Shown here one piece after another: positions 7,440-7,465 of a DNA stretch of 7,465 bases. The notes below the pieces were generated by a model. The model was given only the letters and a program-made list of their open reading frames with translations. It searched no databases and was not told the origin of the DNA. The position numbers and the translations under genes were made by a program. This DNA comes from an uncultured Saprospiraceae bacterium. GTDB taxonomy: Bacteria; Bacteroidota; Bacteroidia; Chitinophagales; Saprospiraceae. Positions within the stretch are counted from its first letter, which is position 1. Each line of letters starts with the position of its first letter. The DNA lies in the NCBI GenBank assembly GCA_937921525.1, contig CAKZUM010000209.1, positions 1 through 7,465 on the forward strand, in the 5' to 3' direction.

Positions 7440-7465
7440 ATGCGTAGTTTTTTTGATATTAGGCA
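7440..7465 (+). CDS. Start of a plus-strand gene, product unknown (truncated by the window end)
   Basis: ATG at 7440-7442 follows AAAGGAG with a nine-base spacer and opens a frame reading MRSFFDIR to the end of the window. Eight residues are too few to recognise a family. Its position, divergent from xylB, is where a pathway regulator or sugar transporter is often found, but nothing in the visible residues supports either. The frame could also be short and meaningless. Confidence 0.4.

Noticed and set aside
7440..7465. Naming the right-edge gene as a xylose regulator or transporter
   Set aside because: Only eight residues are visible and none is diagnostic; position alone is insufficient.

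Overview
This window most likely comes from a member of the Bacteroidota, possibly a Saprospiraceae-like aquatic lineage (inference). It is AT-rich. The xylose isomerase, xylulokinase and propeller-amidohydrolase protein all look like versions common in that phylum. None of the four minus-strand genes has a clear Shine-Dalgarno sequence, which is also typical there. No rRNA or other phylogenetic marker is present, so the placement rests on protein resemblance and gene style.

Layout. Four genes lie head to tail on the minus strand and are transcribed from right to left: xylB (xylulokinase, 7297-5792), xylA (class II xylose isomerase, 5723-4377), a Gfo/Idh/MocA-family NAD(P)-dependent oxidoreductase (4271-3279), and a very long secreted TolB-like beta-propeller/amidohydrolase protein (3098 to beyond base 1, C-terminus cut off). 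At the right edge a plus-strand gene appears to start at 7440 behind a strong ribosome binding site, divergent from xylB; only eight codons are visible.

The xylBA pair makes the standard isomerase route: D-xylose to D-xylulose (XylA), then to D-xylulose 5-phosphate (XylB), which enters the pentose phosphate pathway. The oxidoreductase resembles the dihydrodiol/D-xylose dehydrogenase branch of its family, so it may act on the same sugar or a related one, but this is inference. The amidohydrolase protein has no evident link to xylose and is separated by a 180-base gap containing a large palindromic element, so it may be a separate transcription unit. No sugar transporter, mutarotase or identified regulator is visible.

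Non-coding structure. All three gaps between the minus-strand genes carry palindromes. The gaps after xylB and after xylA hold two versions of one 33-base palindrome (25 of 33 positions identical). The gap before the amidohydrolase holds a compound element: a 44-base hairpin unit plus a 26-base perfect inverted copy of its core. These look like dispersed intergenic (REP-like) repeats rather than classical terminators, because none is followed by a T-run in the sense direction. I see no tRNA, CRISPR array, insertion sequence or prophage gene. I found no clearly novel multi-gene system; the most unusual items are the active-site substitutions in the amidohydrolase domain and the nested palindromes.
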